Assembly: GCF_022965805.1 (NCBI RefSeq)
Contig: NC_133108.1
Location: 19,542,056-19,606,055 of the forward strand
Source: Primulina eburnea
Taxonomy: Eukaryota > Streptophyta > Magnoliopsida > Lamiales > Gesneriaceae
Direction: 5' to 3'
Length of the DNA: 64,000 nt
How positions within the stretch are numbered: position 1 is the stretch's first letter; each line of letters opens with the position of its first letter. The notes under the pieces are model-generated. The model was not told the origin of the DNA and searched no databases. It worked only from the letters and a program-made list of their open reading frames with translations. This document shows positions 9,666 to 21,702 of this stretch, in pieces. Made by a program: the position numbers and the translations under genes.

Positions 9666-11723
9666 TGAAAGCGGACCGGTTACGGTGGCCGGAAGCGCAA
9701 CGGAAGTCAAAAATTTTAATTATCAAGCTATAATTATCGGCCACCATGTTTATTTTGTGTAATATTTACAAAATCAAAAACATACATAGAATGTTTAAGA
9801 AAGATTACCTATCAATCACAAGGATTGATGAATGGCACCAACTTTGTTGTGAACAACAAAGCTCTTCAAATGGAAGACAAGTCTACAAGCTCCTCCTCCT
9901 TGCTTCTAAATCAAGCCCACCACAAGCTATGTAAAACCCCTCAAGTTTTGCACTAGAAAAACTCAAGGATTTTTCAAAGAGAAGATTTTATTCTCCAAAA
10001 ATGAAGAACACAATGAAGAAAAATTTTGAGAGAAATATTGCTTCTAATTTTTCGGCCAAGTGAAGTTGAATGAGGAGGGAAGATGAGTCTTGGTAGTCCA
10101 AAAAGTAATCCAAATGCCATGCATTATTTTATTAAAAAGTATTCAAGACTCTTGATCTCCCTAGCATGCAAACCCTAGCATGTCTCTCATATATATTATG
10201 GTTTTTAACACATTAAAAACCATAGACTAAATTTTAATTATCTCAAACATTTTTTAGATTAATTAAATACTACTTGAATTTATTCAAGTCCCACTAGTTA
10301 AATAATTATTTTAATTGAGCTCTACTAGACTCAATATAATTAATTCAACACTTGAATTATTTTTAATTATTTGGACTCTACTAGGTCCACTAGTGTTTAA
10401 TTAATTCAACACTTGAATTAATTTAATTTAGTCCCCAATAATGTTTATGAAAATCACAATTTTCAACTACATTATTTACTTGGCCAAATTTTAATCTTAG
10501 GAACACTTCCATAAATTAAAATTTGTATTTCTCTCTTAGAAGTCATACTTCTATTTTTCTTTACGCTTATAAACACATTTACAAGCCGTTCAACACATTG
10601 AACTATTTTACTTCTCATCGGGATTTACAAAGCCAGTACTTGTGTGGCCCTCAATGGTTCATTGATACAACTAGCCGTGGGTTCACATCTCTATGTGATT
10701 CGGACTAAACATGTCCTTATTCGAGCATACCCCAATTGCTCCATTCTTACTTATCAACTCCTTGATAGTAAGAACGTCAGAACTCAAGTCTGATAGTACC
10801 CAACCAATCACGTTAAACGCCTAGCAGCATCGCTTACGTGATTCCCTAGGTATCACATGATAGTGCCTGCAAGAACCATTCAATTATGGTTAACGTACAG
10901 TACGGTCCTTTCAACTCATATATCCCGACCGATTCGACAACTATTGGTTTATCGAGAGTTGTCAATGAATCGATACTATGTGTCATGTTGTGGTTGCATC
11001 GATGGTGTAATCTATGAAACCCCTTTAATAATTACCACCATACTCTGATCAGAGATTTCAACCCACATATACATGAAAAACACATAGGATATCCATATCC
11101 ATAGGTAAGCGGTGAATCCCCGACTACAATGCATCGACTCCTATATGTTTCGCCGTAACACCCAACCTTGCCACCTAATGACCCCATAAGAGTCGGTAAA
11201 CAAGTCAAAGTGAAACGCTAGCACATAGAGTCTCAATGTTGTCCCGGGTCATAAGGACTAATTCTGTACAACCATAAACCAGGACTATTCCACTCGATAA
11301 GTGAGAACCACTTGGAAAGTCCTTTTATGGAGGGTTGTTCAGTACACTCTACAAGGAGAACCTATCTGCATGTTCGGACATCACAATGTCCCCTACCAAT
11401 GAAACATGGTACTCACATCGCAGATACTAGTCTCTAACTCGAGCGGCCTATATCCTTCTTAGTGGCGGCTGAATCGACTAGGAACCGTTTAGAATATACA
11501 GTATTACAAATATGAGTTTCATGATACTCATCATATGAGCATCTCATATTCTTTCTACTATTTGTATATTCAAGGGCTTTATCTATGCAACTAGCATGGG
11601 TATACAGATAAAGATTTGCCAAAATAATAATTTCAAATATTATTAAAATAAAGATTGCTTATACATAGAGTTTCATTGTGAACACTCGGTCAACACTTAG
11701 CTCGACGGGCACCTACTCTAGCA
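9666..11723 (-). repeat. 3' LTR of copia
   Basis: Matches 18420-20477 closely over 9666 to about 11590. The last 130 bp (the LTR start on the minus strand) diverges clearly from the 5' LTR, for example GGGCACCTACTCTAGCA against GTGCACCTACTCTAACA. This suggests a patch from another copia copy. Confidence 0.9.
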
Positions 11724-12374
11724 ATCTCCCACTTGCACTAGAGCCAACTACCCATATGCTTAAAACCCATTGATTCGCTATGGTCCAGGTAAAGGCCTAA
11801 TTAGTGGATCAACAACATATACTGCGGAGCCGACTTCGTCAATAGACACTTCTCTTCTTTCCACAATCTCTCCGAGGATGTGGTACTTTCTCAACACTAG
11901 TTTGGATTTCTGATGAGGCCTTGGCTCCTTTGCTTGAGCTAAAGCTCCCGTGTTGTCACACAACACCGGGACAGGAGCAACTCCATTAGGAATGACGCCC
12001 AACTCTTGGACGAAATTCCTTATCCAAACAGCCTCCCTTGCTGCATCCGATGCAGCAATGTATTCGGCCTCTGTGCTGGAATCCGCAGTATTGTCTTGCT
12101 TGGAACTCTTCCAAGAGACAGCAGCACCATAGAGCATGAATACAAAACCAGAGGTTGACTTCGATTCATCGATATCGCTTTGGAAGCTAGAGTCGGTATA
12201 GCCTTCCAATTTTAGTTCTCCACCCCATAGACCAAGAACAATTTATTGGTCCTTCTCAACTACTTGAGGATGTCTTTCACAGCTTTCCAGTGTGGAAGAC
12301 CAGGGTTCGATTGATATCCTTTCACTACACATAGTGCAAACGCCACGTCAGGACGTGTAGATATCATTCCATAC
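11724..12374 (-). pseudogene. Second copy of copia RNase H / pol 3' end
   Basis: A polypurine tract (AGTGGGAGAT on the minus strand) is followed upstream by the pol C-terminus, open over about 11778-12209 ([10 protein letters not shown]..., [22 protein letters not shown]). It repeats the region at 12684-13330 but with many substitutions, for example [12 protein letters not shown] for NVADPLTKPLPG. Beyond 12209 a frameshift breaks the frame. It ends at 12371-12374, where ATAC is shared by the internal sequence and the adjoining LTR fragment, a likely switch point. No function is expected. Confidence 0.85.
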
Positions 12375-12669
12375 TAGTCTCTAACTCGAGCGGCCTATAT
12401 CTTCTTAGTGGCGGCTGAATCGACTAGGAACCGTTTAGAATATACAGTATTACAAATATGAGTTTCATGATACTCATCATATGAGCATCTCATATTCTTT
12501 CTACTATTTGTATATTCAAGGGCTTTATCTATGCAGCTAGCATGGGTATAAAGATAAAGATGCGCCAAATTAATAAATTCAAATATTATTAAAATAAAGA
12601 TCGTTTATACAAAGAGTTTCATCGTGAACAGTCGGCCAACACTTGGCTCGACGTGCACCTACTCTAACA
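12375..12669 (-). repeat. Internal partial LTR (U3 start) of copia
   Basis: Matches the first 295 bp or so of the 5' LTR at 20180-20477 better than it matches the element's own 3' LTR. It adjoins a polypurine tract at 12670. Confidence 0.88.
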
Positions 12670-12683
12670 ATCTCCCACTTGCA

Positions 12684-15600
12684 CTAGAGCCAACTACCTA
12701 TATTCTTTAGACCCATTGATTCGCGATGCTTCTCGAATGATGGTCCTGGTAAAGGCTTAGTTAGTGGATCAGCAACATTATCTGCGGAGCCGACTTTGTC
12801 AATCGTGACATCTCCTCTTTCCACGATCTCTCTGAGGATGTGGTACTTTCTCAATACGTGTTTGGACTTCTGATGAGACCTTGGCTCCTTCGCCTGAGCT
12901 ATGGCTCCCGTGTTGTCACACATCACCGGGATAGGAGCAACTCCATTTGGAATGACGCCCAACTCTTGGACGAAATTCCTAATCCAAACAGCCTCCTTTG
13001 CTGCAGCCGATGCAGCAATGTATTCTGCCTCAGTGGTGGAATCCGCAGTACTGTCTTGCTTGGAACTCTTCCAAGAGACAGCACCACCATTGAGCATGAA
13101 TATGAATCCGGAGGTTGACTTCGAGTCATCAACATCGCTTTGGAAGCTAGAGTCGGTATAGCCTTCCAATTTCAGTTCTCCACCCCCATAGACCAAGAAC
13201 AACTTATTGGTCCTTCTCAAATACTTGAGGATGTCTTTCACAGCTTTCCAGTGTGGAAGACCAGGGTTGGATTGATATCTACTCACTACACTTAGTGCAA
13301 AAGCCACGTCAGGACGTGTAGATATCATCCCATACATGATGCTACCAATAGCCGAAGCATACGGAATACGTGTCATCGCCGCTATCTCTGCATCAGTCTT
13401 GGGAGACATAGACTTGGATAGGGACACGCCATGACACATTGGTAGATGTCCTTTCTTGGACTCGTCCATCGAGAACCGCTTCACGATGGTATCAATGTAT
13501 GTGGACTGGGTGAGACCAAGCAATCTTTTTGATCTATCTCTATAGATCTGTATTCCTAATACAAAAGATGCTTCACCCAAGTCCTGCATTGAGAACTTAC
13601 TTGCTAACCATATCTTAGTTGATTGCAACATTCCTACATCATTCCCAATGAGTAGAATTTCATCAACATAAAGAACAAGGAATGTCACAGCACTCCCACT
13701 GACCTTCTTATACACACAGGGTTCCTCAGGATTCTTAGTAAAACCAAACTCTTTGATTGTACTATCGAATCTGAGGTTCCAGCTCCTAGATGCCTGCTTA
13801 AGACCATAAATAGATCTTTGAAGTTTGCATACCATATGCTCACTTCAGATAGATGTAAACCCTTCAGGTTGAGACATGTAAATCTCTTCCTTAATATCCC
13901 CATTAAGGAAGGCAGTCTTGACATCCATCTGCCATATCTCATAGTCATACCAAGCAGCTATGCCTAGCAAAATCCTAATGGACTTGAACATCGCAACTGG
14001 AGAAAAGGTTTCCTCATAGTCAACACCTTGCCTTTGAGTATACCCTTTTGCAACCAGTCGCGCCTTGAAGGTCAATACCTTCCCATCCGCCCCAAGTTTC
14101 CTCTTGTAAATCCATTTACACCCTATGGGAACAATTCCCTCAGGTGGATCCACGAGATTCCACACTTGGTTCGAATGCATGGAATTCATCTCAGATTCCA
14201 TTGCTTCAAGCCATTTGGATGAATCGGCATCAGATATCGCTTCCTTGAAGGTCCTTGGATCACATCCAAGATTAGGCTCATCATGGCCCTCTTCAAGAAG
14301 CAGACCATACCTCACAGGTGGTCTCGAGACTCTCTCGGATCTTCTAGGAGCTTGTATCTCCTCACTTGGCTTCTCGGGTGTGGGTTCTACAACTTTGGGT
14401 GTCTCTCGAACCTCTTCGAGTTCTATCATCTCGCCTTTTCTATCCAATAGAAATTCCCTTTCCAAAAAGGTTGCGTTCCTAGAAACAAAAACCTTTGTTT
14501 CTTGAGGATGATAGAAATAATATCCAGCTGAATTCCTTGGATATCCCACAAAGTAACATAAAATGGATCTGCAGTCCAATTTATCTCCCACTGCCTGCTT
14601 CACATAAGCAGGGCACCCCCATATTCTAAAATAAGAATATTTGGGTGGCTTACCCATCCATATCTCATATGGTGTCTTATCAACTGCTTTTGTATGGACA
14701 TGGTTCAACAACAGTGCCGCTGTCTCAAGCGCATATCCCCAAAAAGATTGCGGCAACTCCGTGAACCCCATCATAGACCGAACCATATCCATCAAAGTCC
14801 GGTTACGAAGCTCCGAAACACCATTCAATTGCGGTGTAGCGGGCGGAGTCCACTGCGAGAGAATCCCATTCTCTCTAAGATACTCTTGGAACTCGGCACT
14901 CAAGTACTCACCACCTCGATCCGATCGAAGTGTCTTGATGCTTCGTCCCAATTGTTTCTCTACTTCACTTCTGAATTCTTTGAACCTTTCAAAGGCTTCA
15001 GACTTGTATTTCATCAAATACACATACCCATACCTCGAATGGTCATCGGTAAAGGTGATGAAGTAAGAATGTCCATGCTTAGTGGTGATGCTAAGCGGAC
15101 CGCACACATCGGTATGGATCAAATCCAATAACCCTTTGGCTCGCTCCGCATGGCCCTTAAAGGGAATTTTGGTCATATTTCCTTTTAGACAGGATTCACA
15201 AGTCGTGAGAGCATTAATATCGGACATATCAAACATGCCAACTCCCACTAACTTGTTCATCCTTCTTAGGGATATATGACCTAATCGAGCATGCCATAAT
15301 TGTGCCGAATTAAGAGTATCTTGTTTGCGCTTATTTGTTGTTGTTATCGTTTGGACATTGTTAAGTGGAATATCTTTTAATTTTAAGGTGTAGAGATTGT
15401 TTTCAAGTTCACCGGTACCAACTAAACATTCATTCTTGTAAATATTGCAAACACCTTTGCCAAATAAACAAGAAAATCCATCGATATCAAGCATAGGAAT
15501 GGAAATAATGTTTTTGATCAAGTCTGGTACAAATAAAACATCTCTTAAAACCAAATTAAAATCATTGTTCAAACATAAATAAACATCTCCCACAGCCTTG

Positions 15601-16622
15601 GCAGCAACCCTTGCTCCATTGCCCAACCTCAAGAAGGTCTCACCTTTACTGAGCTTCCTACTTCTTCCCATCACCTGCAAATCATTACAGAGATGTGAGC
15701 CACAGCCGGTATCCAATACCCAAGAAGTAGAGTTAATGGAGATATTCACTTCAATGTAGAACATACCTTTGCCAGAACCCTTCTGCGCAAGATATTCCCT
15801 GCAGTTACGCCTCCAATGTCCAGGCTTCTTGCAGTGGTGACAGATGTCAACAGTCTTCTCAGCCTTGGCTGGCGCGGCTGCCACTACGGGACTCGGAGTC
15901 TGCCTCTTCAAGGGCTCGCTCTTCTTGGGGCGCTGGAAAGAACGCTTCTTTCCCTTCCCATGTGGACCGGTCTTCGTGCCAGATGAAGAGCCCACATAAA
16001 GAACCGACTTCTCCTTCTTGATGGTGGACTCAAAGGTCACAAGCATGTTCACCAACTCTTCAAGGCTGGGCTCGAGCTTATTCATATTGAAGTTCACGAC
16101 AAAAGGATCGAAAGAGCTAGGCAGTGACAACAGTAGCACATCCGTGGTCAACTCTGATGGCAAGATCAAATCCATGCCCACGAGCTTGTCCACGAGCCCA
16201 ATCAACTTTAGGCCATGCTCATGGACCGAAGTCCCATCTCGCATGCGTAAAGTGATGAGCTCCTTTACTGTGGCATGCCTCAAAGGCCGAGTCTGCTCAC
16301 CGAAGAGCTCCTTGAGGTGCATATGAATGTCAGCAGCATTCTTAGCATCCTCGAATCGCCTTTGCAGCTCATCGTTCATCGAAGCCTGCATATAACACTT
16401 GGCCTTCAAGTCATGGTCGCACCAATCCTTGTAGGTCTGCAATTCCTCGGGACTGCAGTCAGTCGGAGCCTCATCAGGGGGCGACTCAGTCAGTGTGTAT
16501 GCGATTTTCTCCGAGTTTAGGACAATCTTTAAATTTCTTAGCCAAGTGATATAGTTAGGTCCGATTAGAACGTGTTTTTCGAGAATAACCGAAAACGGGT
16601 TGCGAATTGATGACATTGTCAC
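12684..16622 (-). pseudogene. Copia gag-pol polyprotein with one nonsense codon
   Basis: Frame opens at ATG 16622 (or the third codon, also Met). Gag covers about residues 1-250; the zinc knuckle CHHCKKPGHWRRNC is at 261-274. Protease has DTG (WVLDTGCGSH) at about 304. Integrase has HARLGHIS...CESC zinc ligands and a DDE core (HTDVCGP, RSDRGGEY, NGVSELRNRTL). RT begins with the WQMDVKTAFLNGDI block. A TGA at 13845-13847 (GFTSI*SEHMV; the 56279-57611 copy has GGA here) splits the frame; three codons later the same frame continues to 12684 with RT and RNase H. The RT active site reads YVDE instead of YVDD. The polyprotein is thus inactive twice over. A polypurine tract follows directly. Confidence 0.92.
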
Positions 16623-18405
16623 AGATTTGTACTGAAAAGTAAAACAGATAAATGTTAATGACTATTTCAAAATATTTAATAAGATATAAAGTTTGGACTT
16701 TTACTTTATAAATAATTACTCCCACTGTTTTGACATCTTTCACTACCCTCTAGTGAAAACGGGAAACTCCTTTCCTCAGTAGGTACGTAAGGTCCAATTA
16801 GCGAATTATGATCCCGATTATACAGCCAATCACAATTCCTAAAAGGTAGTTTCCCAATTGCATCACAATGCAACCCTTAACGTAAACTTTTGTCTCACGT
16901 TTGATTAGGACCCATATAGACGTCGTTCATCTTTACGTGTCAAGCCTTACCCATCGATGTTGAACCTTAATGGACGGTCGCCATGAGTTCCCTCAATTAT
17001 CTGAGCCGAAGTCATGGGAGTTCCACGTAGTTCACATCACTATGTCAATGGATGTCACAGCTTTCCGGCACCCAGGGCCCCCTCAATTATCTGAGCCGAG
17101 CCCCGAGTACGGGTAGCGTTCATCATGCACCCATTGTCGATGGAAGACAAGGAAATTATAAACAAATTTATAATTCCCCTTTTCGGACTTGATATTAATT
17201 TTGAATCTTATTCAAAATGAGGGTTTTTAATTTTGAAAGGTCTCATCATTAATTTTATTTTTAAAAGCTCGCCATGTTTGATCGTATGTTTGCCGGATTC
17301 ATGCAACTTTTGTTATTATAATAATAATAACGCACATACACATTATTGATAACATATCATGCATATATTATAAATAGAAAACAATACAAGGATGATCAAT
17401 CGCCCCAAGTTCTAATGGCCCGTGTGAGCTAAACACGGGCCTAGGTCCAATCCTAGGGTAAATGCACGGGATGCAATGCAACTAAATTATTACATTAGCA
17501 TCCAATATTACATGTTTTCGATCTTCATAATCACCAAGGCCACCATCTTCCAATCTTGATCTTCCACTATTCTAATATTTACAATTAAATATCCATGGCA
17601 CATAGGGATACATTTCATGGGGGTGGGAACGGGCCATAAACCAAGCCCACTTTAAATTGATAATTATTACAATCATACAACACAAATATCCTAGCATACA
17701 CCTAGCAAATTGGGCTTGGGTTTTTGATCATCCTTCATGCACAATATCACATATCATACACCATCAATTAATTATCACTATAATTAATTGATCCAATATT
17801 ATATATCTTGATCCAATCACTAACCGCCACAATTATAAATTAAATTAACAAAGTATACAAACACCTTTGTCTACTTTCAAATTAATTTATTTATAATCGA
17901 ATTTCTTGTAAATCACAATTTACTATAAATAATCAAAGTCCTACTTCAATTATTTATTTTATGATAAAATATGTGCAACAATTGTAAATTTAAACTTAAG
18001 GGCCCAAAATTCATTTTTCACCAAAAATACTTTGCCCCATTTAAATTTCACAAAATATGTTGACCATCTAATAGCCAAACAACACAAGGCCCATGACACT
18101 AAGATTATCCAAAACACTTTTGGAAACCCTAGCCGTCATCGCCGTCGCCGGAGCTCCGTCGCCGGATTCCGGCAACAACAAAATTTTTTTTTTATTTTAA
18201 AAAACTGCAAAGGGCTGCCCCTCGGCTGCCCGAAATTTTCGGGCAGCCCCCTCGGGCGGCCCCTCGGCTGCCCGAAAAAAATGTTTTTTTTTTGTTTTGC
18301 ATCAAAATTTCGCCTTGATGTTTTTATTGCACAAAAAATCTCAAACGGTTAGAAATCGATCTCAACATAATATTATGCAAATATTACACAAAAACCGTAA
18401 CCATA
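16623..18405 (-). other. Copia untranslated leader
   Basis: About 1.8 kb, AT-rich, between gag and the primer site, with no supported coding frame. It contains a GC-rich hairpin (18224-18248) and CGGGCAGCC-type repeats around 18213-18277. Long leaders are known in some plant copia lineages. Confidence 0.7.
18224..18248. repeat. Perfect inverted repeat in copia leader
   Basis: Arms GGCTGCCCGAAA and TTTCGGGCAGCC (12 bp each) are separated by one base. Further partial copies follow to 18277. In the leader RNA it could form a strong hairpin, possibly for packaging or dimerisation; this role is a guess. Confidence 0.75.
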
Positions 18406-18417
18406 GCTCTGATACCA
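18406..18417 (-). other. Copia primer-binding site (Met-tRNA)
   Basis: GCTCTGATACCA on the plus strand is TGGTATCAGAGC on the minus strand, two bases inside the 5' LTR end. Confidence 0.88.
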
Positions 18418-18419
18418 CT

Positions 18420-20477
18420 TGAAAGCGGACCGGTTACGGTGGCCGGAAGCGCAACGGAAGTCAAAAATTTTAATTATCAAGCTATAATTATCGGCCACCA
18501 TGTTTATTTTGTGTAATATTTACAAAATCAAAAACATACATAGAATGTTTAAGAAAGATTACCTATCAATCACAAGGATTGATGAATGGCACCAACTTTG
18601 TTGTGAACAACAAAGCTCTTCAAATGGAAGACAAGTCTACAAGCTCCTCCTCCTTGCTTCTAAATCAAGCCCACCACAAGCTATGTAAAACCCCTCAAGT
18701 TTTGCACTAGAAAAACTCAAGGATTTTTCAAAGAGAAGATTTTATTCTCCAAAAATGAAGAACACAATGAAGAAAAATTTTGAGAGAAATCTTGCTTCTA
18801 ATTTTTCGGCCAAGTGAAGTTGAATGAGGAGGGAAGATGAGTCTTGGTAGTCCAAAAAGTAATCCACATGCCATGCATTATTTTATTAAAAAGTATTCAA
18901 GACTCTTGATCTCCCAAGCATGCAAACCCTAGCATGTCTCTCATATATATTATGGTTTTTAACACATTAAAAACCATAGACTAAATTTTAATTATCTCAA
19001 ACATTTTTGAGATTAATTAAATACTACTTGAATTTATTCAAGTCCCACTAGTTAAATAATTATTTTAATTGAGCTCTACTAGACTCAATATAATTAATTC
19101 AACACTTGAATTATTTTTAATTATTTGGACTCTACTAGGTCCACTAGTGTTTAATTAATTCAACACTTGAATTAATTTAATTTAGTCCCCAATAATGTTT
19201 ATGAAAATCACAATTTTCAACTACATTATTTACTTGGCCAAATTTTAATCTTAGGAACACTTCCATAAATTAAAATTTGTATTTCTCTCTTAGAAGTCAT
19301 ACTTCTATTTTTCTTTACGCTTATAAACACATTTACAAGCCGTTCAACACATTGAACTATTTTACTTCTCATCGGGATTTACAAAGCCAGTACTTGTGTG
19401 GCCCTCAATGGTTCATTGATACAACTAGCCGTGGGTTCACATCTCTATGTGATTCGGACTAAACATGTCCTTATTCGAGCATACCCCAATTGCTCCATTC
19501 TTACTTATCAACTCCTTGATAGTAAGAACGTCAGAACTCAAGTCTGATAGTACCCAACCAATCACGTTAAACGCCTAGCAGCATCGCTTACGTGATTCCC
19601 TAGGTATCACATGATAGTGCCTGCAAAAACCATTCAATTATGGTTAACGTACAGTACGGTCCCTTCAACTCATATATCCCGACCGATTCGACAACTATTG
19701 GTTTATCGAGAGTTGTCAGTGAATCGATACTATGTGTCATGTTGTGGTTGCATCGATGGTGTAATCTATGAAACCCATTTCATAATTACCACCATACTCT
19801 GATCAGAGATTTCAACCCACATATACATGAAAAACACATAGGATATCCATACCCGTAGGTAAGCGGTGAATCCCCGACTACAATGCATCGACTCCTATAT
19901 GTTTCTCCGTAACACCCAACCTTGCCACCTAATGACCCCATAAGAGTCGGTAAACAAGTCAAAGTGAAACGCTAGCACATAGAGTCTCAATGTTGTCCTG
20001 GGTCATAAAGACTAATTCTGTACAACCATAAACCAGGACTATTCCACTCGATAAGTGAGAACCACTTGGAAAGTCCTTTTATGGAGGGTTGTTCAGTGCA
20101 CTCTACAAGGAGCACCTATCTGCATGTTCGGACATCACAATGTCCCCTACCAATGAAACATGGTACTCACATCGCAGACACTAGTCTCTAACTCGAGCGG
20201 CCTATATCCTTCTTAGTGGCGGCTGAATCGACTAGGAACCGTTTAGAATATACAGTATTACAAATATGAGTTTCATGATACTCATCATATGAGCATCTCA
20301 TATTCTTTCTACTATTTGTATATTCAAGGGCTTTATCTATGCAGCTAGCATGGGTATAAAGATAAAGATGCGCCAAATTAATAAATTCAAATATTATTAA
20401 AATAAAGATCGTTTATACAAAGAGTTTCATCGTGAACAGTCGGCCAACACTTGGCTCGACGTGCACCTACTCTAACA
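18420..20477 (-). repeat. 5' LTR of copia
   Basis: 2058 bp, near-identical to 9666-11723 outside that copy's diverged start. It is bounded by the primer site and by CTAAA at 20478-20482. Confidence 0.92.
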
Positions 20478-20482
20478 CTAAA

Positions 20483-21591
20483 TTCAAGAGAACAAGTACA
20501 TTAGCCAATTTAATGCAAATATCCATGCAATAAAATAAAGTATGTGATTTAGGGAAACCCAAGTCTCAACCGACTCAAGTCCATCTCCCAATACCACATT
20601 GACTTATACCTTTCTTTCGTCGGTTTCTGGCTCAGTCGAAATCCTGAACTCACAGTCTGTCTGGCAATGACAATATCAATAATCTCATATCAATATACCG
20701 TCCCAATCAATAACAATCTGATCAATTTGGATTTAATTCAAAATCAACGGTATGACGGTACAATTTCAGTAGCCCCGTCAATACAACATCACCAGATAAT
20801 AGTTACAATCCATAACCCCTATCCAATACAATCCGTAATCCAATCACAATTCAAATCGGTCCGGTATAAATCAATATACCCTTAACAATTCATAATAATT
20901 CCACAATCAGCCCGTTTCTAAATCTGACTTCGATTCTATGATGTCTAACATATCAAGAACATCATATATGAATTCCATTCAATTCTGACAACAGCATAAT
21001 TTCAAAGCATGTCAAAACGTAGCAAAACTTACGTCAAGTTGTAGCCTACGTCGCTAGGAACTCGATACCGAAGTCGGAATCAAAATCAGACGGACGGATT
21101 TTACACAGTCGGAATTGGAATCACAAGAGGCTAAACTTCTCTCGGCTTTCCCTTTTCTTTTCCGGAAAATGAAATGCATGTGTATATATATATATACACA
21201 ACTCACGCATGCATCTCGGCACTTGGCACGTCCTTGGCCAAACACGTCTCGCGCTCGAGCGGTGGAAATCTACCGCTCGGGCGCGAGCTCCGCGCTCGGG
21301 CGGTTAAAACCTACCGCCCGGGCGCGGGAGGTTCTGTCTCGCACCAACATTCTTGGCGCTCGGGCGGTCAAAAACTACCGCCCGGGCGCCACCTTCTCTG
21401 CCCTAACAATACCTTTTTGAACATTGGCGCTCGAGCGGTCATTTTCTACCGCTCGGGCGCCACTAGTTCTGTCCAAGCATTACACCCGTCGCGTAAAATC
21501 TCATTTCGTGTCCCGATTAATCATTTCGTAATCATATCAAATTATAAATCAATAATTACCGATTACTAGGATTAAATTTCCGGGCATTACA
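20483..21591 (-). repeat. 3' LTR of family-B gypsy, LTR-start segment
   Basis: Continues the LTR cut at 9665. Minus strand begins TGTAATGCCCGGAAATTT at 21591. It contains four hairpins (21251-21460), a TATA tract (21183-21196), and leader signals including an exon-like block ending GACGAAAG|GTATAAG near 20613. Confidence 0.9.
21251..21460. promoter_or_regulatory. Four GC-rich hairpins upstream of LTR TATA
   Basis: Four units of the form GCGCTCGRGCGGT, 7-8 base AT-rich loop, TACCGCYCGGGCGC. Where the left arm has GAGCGGT the right has ACCGCTC; where the left has GGGCGGT the right has ACCGCCC, so pairing is preserved by paired changes. On the minus strand they lie just upstream of a TATA tract. 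Confidence 0.75.
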
Positions 21592-21606
21592 TTTCTCCCC
21601 CCCTAA
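21592..21606 (-). other. Polypurine tract
   Basis: Minus strand reads CTTAGGGGGGGAGAAA and then the LTR start. Confidence 0.85.
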
Positions 21607-21702
21607 GATACGATTTCGTCCTCGAAAGATTTCGTCCTCGAAATCACAAGCAATCTATCATATCAACAAGGAGTATATACAGAAATGCATTCGAAATTTA
21701 CA

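Larger units (their letters stand above)
9666..20477 (-). mobile_element. Ty1/copia element with a duplicated 3' end
   Basis: Minus-strand element bounded by CTAAA (9661-9665 and 20478-20482). Both terminal LTRs are 2058 bp (9666-11723 and 18420-20477). In transcription order: 5' LTR, primer site, leader of about 1.8 kb, gag-pol (16622 to 12684), polypurine tract, the first 295 bp or so of an LTR (12669 to 12375), a second copy of the pol 3' end (12374 to 11724), a second polypurine tract, and the full 3' LTR. Protease before integrase before RT is the copia order. The extra block makes the 3' end chimeric. Sub-lineage not assigned. Confidence 0.92.

Noticed and set aside
18032..18352. 106-residue plus-strand frame
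   Set aside because: Lies in the copia leader on the opposite strand and spans homopolymers and the GC hairpin; no support for coding.
21251..21460. Bacterial-type terminators or a tRNA-like fold
   Set aside because: No cloverleaf and no T-tract; the context is a plant LTR upstream of a TATA tract.
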